5,569 nt of DNA from Gammaproteobacteria bacterium HGW-Gammaproteobacteria-14 (GTDB lineage: Bacteria > Pseudomonadota > Gammaproteobacteria > Pseudomonadales > Alcanivoracaceae): contig PGZG01000125.1 of NCBI GenBank assembly GCA_002840115.1, positions 1 through 5,569 on the forward strand. Reading direction: 5' to 3'. Position 1 is the first letter of the stretch; the number at the start of each line of letters is the position of its first letter. The notes beneath the pieces are model-generated. The model did not search any database. It was not told the origin of the DNA and saw only the letters and a list, made by a program, of their open reading frames with translations. Of this stretch, positions 5,420 to 5,569 are shown in pieces. The position numbers were made by a program, and so were the translations under genes.

Positions 5420-5446
5420 GCATAACAAGGTCATGAAATTGACCTC
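5419..5446 (+). other. Left half of an attC site (R'' and adjoining arm)
   Basis: GGCATAAC (5419-5426) is R'', complementary to GTTATGCC at 4566-4573. It is followed by AAG and a small inverted repeat, AGGTCA (5428-5433) with TGACCT (5440-5445). Overlap of R'' with the stop codon is common in cassettes. The remaining half, including R', is absent because insertion-sequence DNA begins at 5447. Confidence 0.5.
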
Positions 5447-5468
5447 TGTAGTTCCCCCGATTTAGTGG

Positions 5469-5494
5469 ACACCTTCTCCTAACCGAGGAGGTGT
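5469..5494 (+). promoter_or_regulatory. Hairpin masking the OrfA ribosome site
   Basis: CTCCT (5476-5480) pairs with AGGAG (5486-5490) around AACCG, and ACAC (5469-5472) can pair with GTGT (5491-5494), so the whole AGGAGGT site is inside the stem. In several insertion sequences such hairpins in the end region limit transposase translation from outside transcripts. That role is inferred here. Confidence 0.45.
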
Positions 5495-5498
5495 AGAA

Positions 5499-5569
5499 AT
5501 GCCGAAGTACAACAATCCGAGAAAGACGTGGCGGTACGCAGACGAGTTCAAGATCCGCGCCGTTGAGAT
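5499..5569 (+). CDS. IS3-family transposase OrfA (N-terminal fragment)
   Basis: Only 23 codons are visible (beginning MPKYNNPRKTWRYADEF, continuing KIRAVE). The pattern of a basic, Trp/Tyr-containing N-terminus leading into a W-R-Y-x-x-E-F-K-x-x-A-V segment is typical of IS3-group OrfA. OrfA is the helix-turn-helix DNA-binding half, from which the OrfAB transposase arises by programmed frameshifting. A strong AGGAGGT ribosome site (5486-5492) lies six bases before the ATG. The frame is still open at the window edge. Confidence 0.8.
   Translation, partial: MPKYNNPRKTWRYADEFKIRAVE

Larger units (their letters stand above)
4566..5446 (+). mobile_element. Integron-type gene cassette, attC truncated by an IS
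   Basis: GTTATGCC (4566-4573) precedes a single gene, and its exact complement GGCATAAC (5419-5426) overlaps the last base of that gene's stop codon. In an integrated cassette the attC R' half (cut as G|TT) is found at the left end, and R'', usually followed by AA, directly after the gene. That is the arrangement seen, including AACAAG after R''. GTTATGC is an accepted variant core as I recall from Vibrio arrays. Base composition drops inside: two 60-base stretches counted by hand gave 42 and 50% GC, against 55% for one in phoU. The rest of attC is missing, replaced by an IS3-family end at 5447. No intI gene or upstream attC is visible. Confidence 0.6.
5447..5569 (+). mobile_element. IS3-family insertion sequence, left end (partial)
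   Basis: TGTAGTTCCCCC at 5447 followed by TTTAGTGGACACC resembles the terminal repeat of IS3-group elements, which begin with TG and contain TAGTGGACA. An orfA-type gene begins 52 bases in, the usual spacing. The element runs out of the window, so its right end and target duplication cannot be seen. The 5 bp or fewer next to it (ending CTC) would be one copy of a 3-4-bp duplication. Confidence 0.8.

Noticed and set aside
1..5569. CRISPR array, tRNA or rRNA genes
   Set aside because: I saw no regularly spaced direct repeats and no tRNA- or rRNA-like sequence on either strand.

Overview
The window is a stretch of a gammaproteobacterial chromosome with moderately high GC. The evidence is a PhoU close to the enterobacterial/pseudomonad form, a SlyX ending in the usual PPHY, and an UPF0016 exporter behind a proteobacterial-type manganese riboswitch. 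A marine genus such as Alcanivorax or Marinobacter would fit, but the genus is a guess.

Left part (1-3353, plus strand): the window opens inside phoU, the Pst/PhoR signalling regulator, which ends at a clear intrinsic terminator. Directly behind it lies a compact arsenic resistance operon, arsR-arsC-acr3-arsH, with an inverted-repeat operator in front of arsR. ArsC reduces arsenate to arsenite, Acr3 exports arsenite, ArsH handles organoarsenicals or redox stress, and ArsR represses the operon until arsenite binds. Gene gaps are 30 nt, 3 nt and an overlap.

Middle part (3354-4434): converging on arsH is a minus-strand UPF0016 (MneA/GDT1-type) cation exporter gene. Its roughly 170-nt leader carries the hallmarks of the yybP-ykoY Mn2+ riboswitch, followed by stems able to sequester the ribosome binding site. 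Divergent from it is slyX, followed by a probable terminator.

Right part (4435-5569): the chromosome gives way to accessory DNA. A lower-GC gene encodes a 271-aa protein with an unrecognised N-terminal region and a C-terminal TIR-like domain of the CAP12/Pycsar-effector type (PF10137-like), a family tied to anti-phage NAD+ depletion. It is framed by an 8-bp inverted pair, GTTATGCC before the gene and GGCATAAC overlapping its stop codon. This is the layout of a single-gene integron cassette, with R' and R'' of its attC at the two ends. No integrase or upstream attC is visible, so the cassette looks either inserted at a non-canonical site after slyX or cut off from its array. About 20 nt past R'' the attC is interrupted by the left end of an IS3-family element, whose orfA begins at 5499 and runs off the window.

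The candidate for a little-described system is this cassette-borne, single-protein TIR-like defence gene, apparently locked in place by an insertion sequence.
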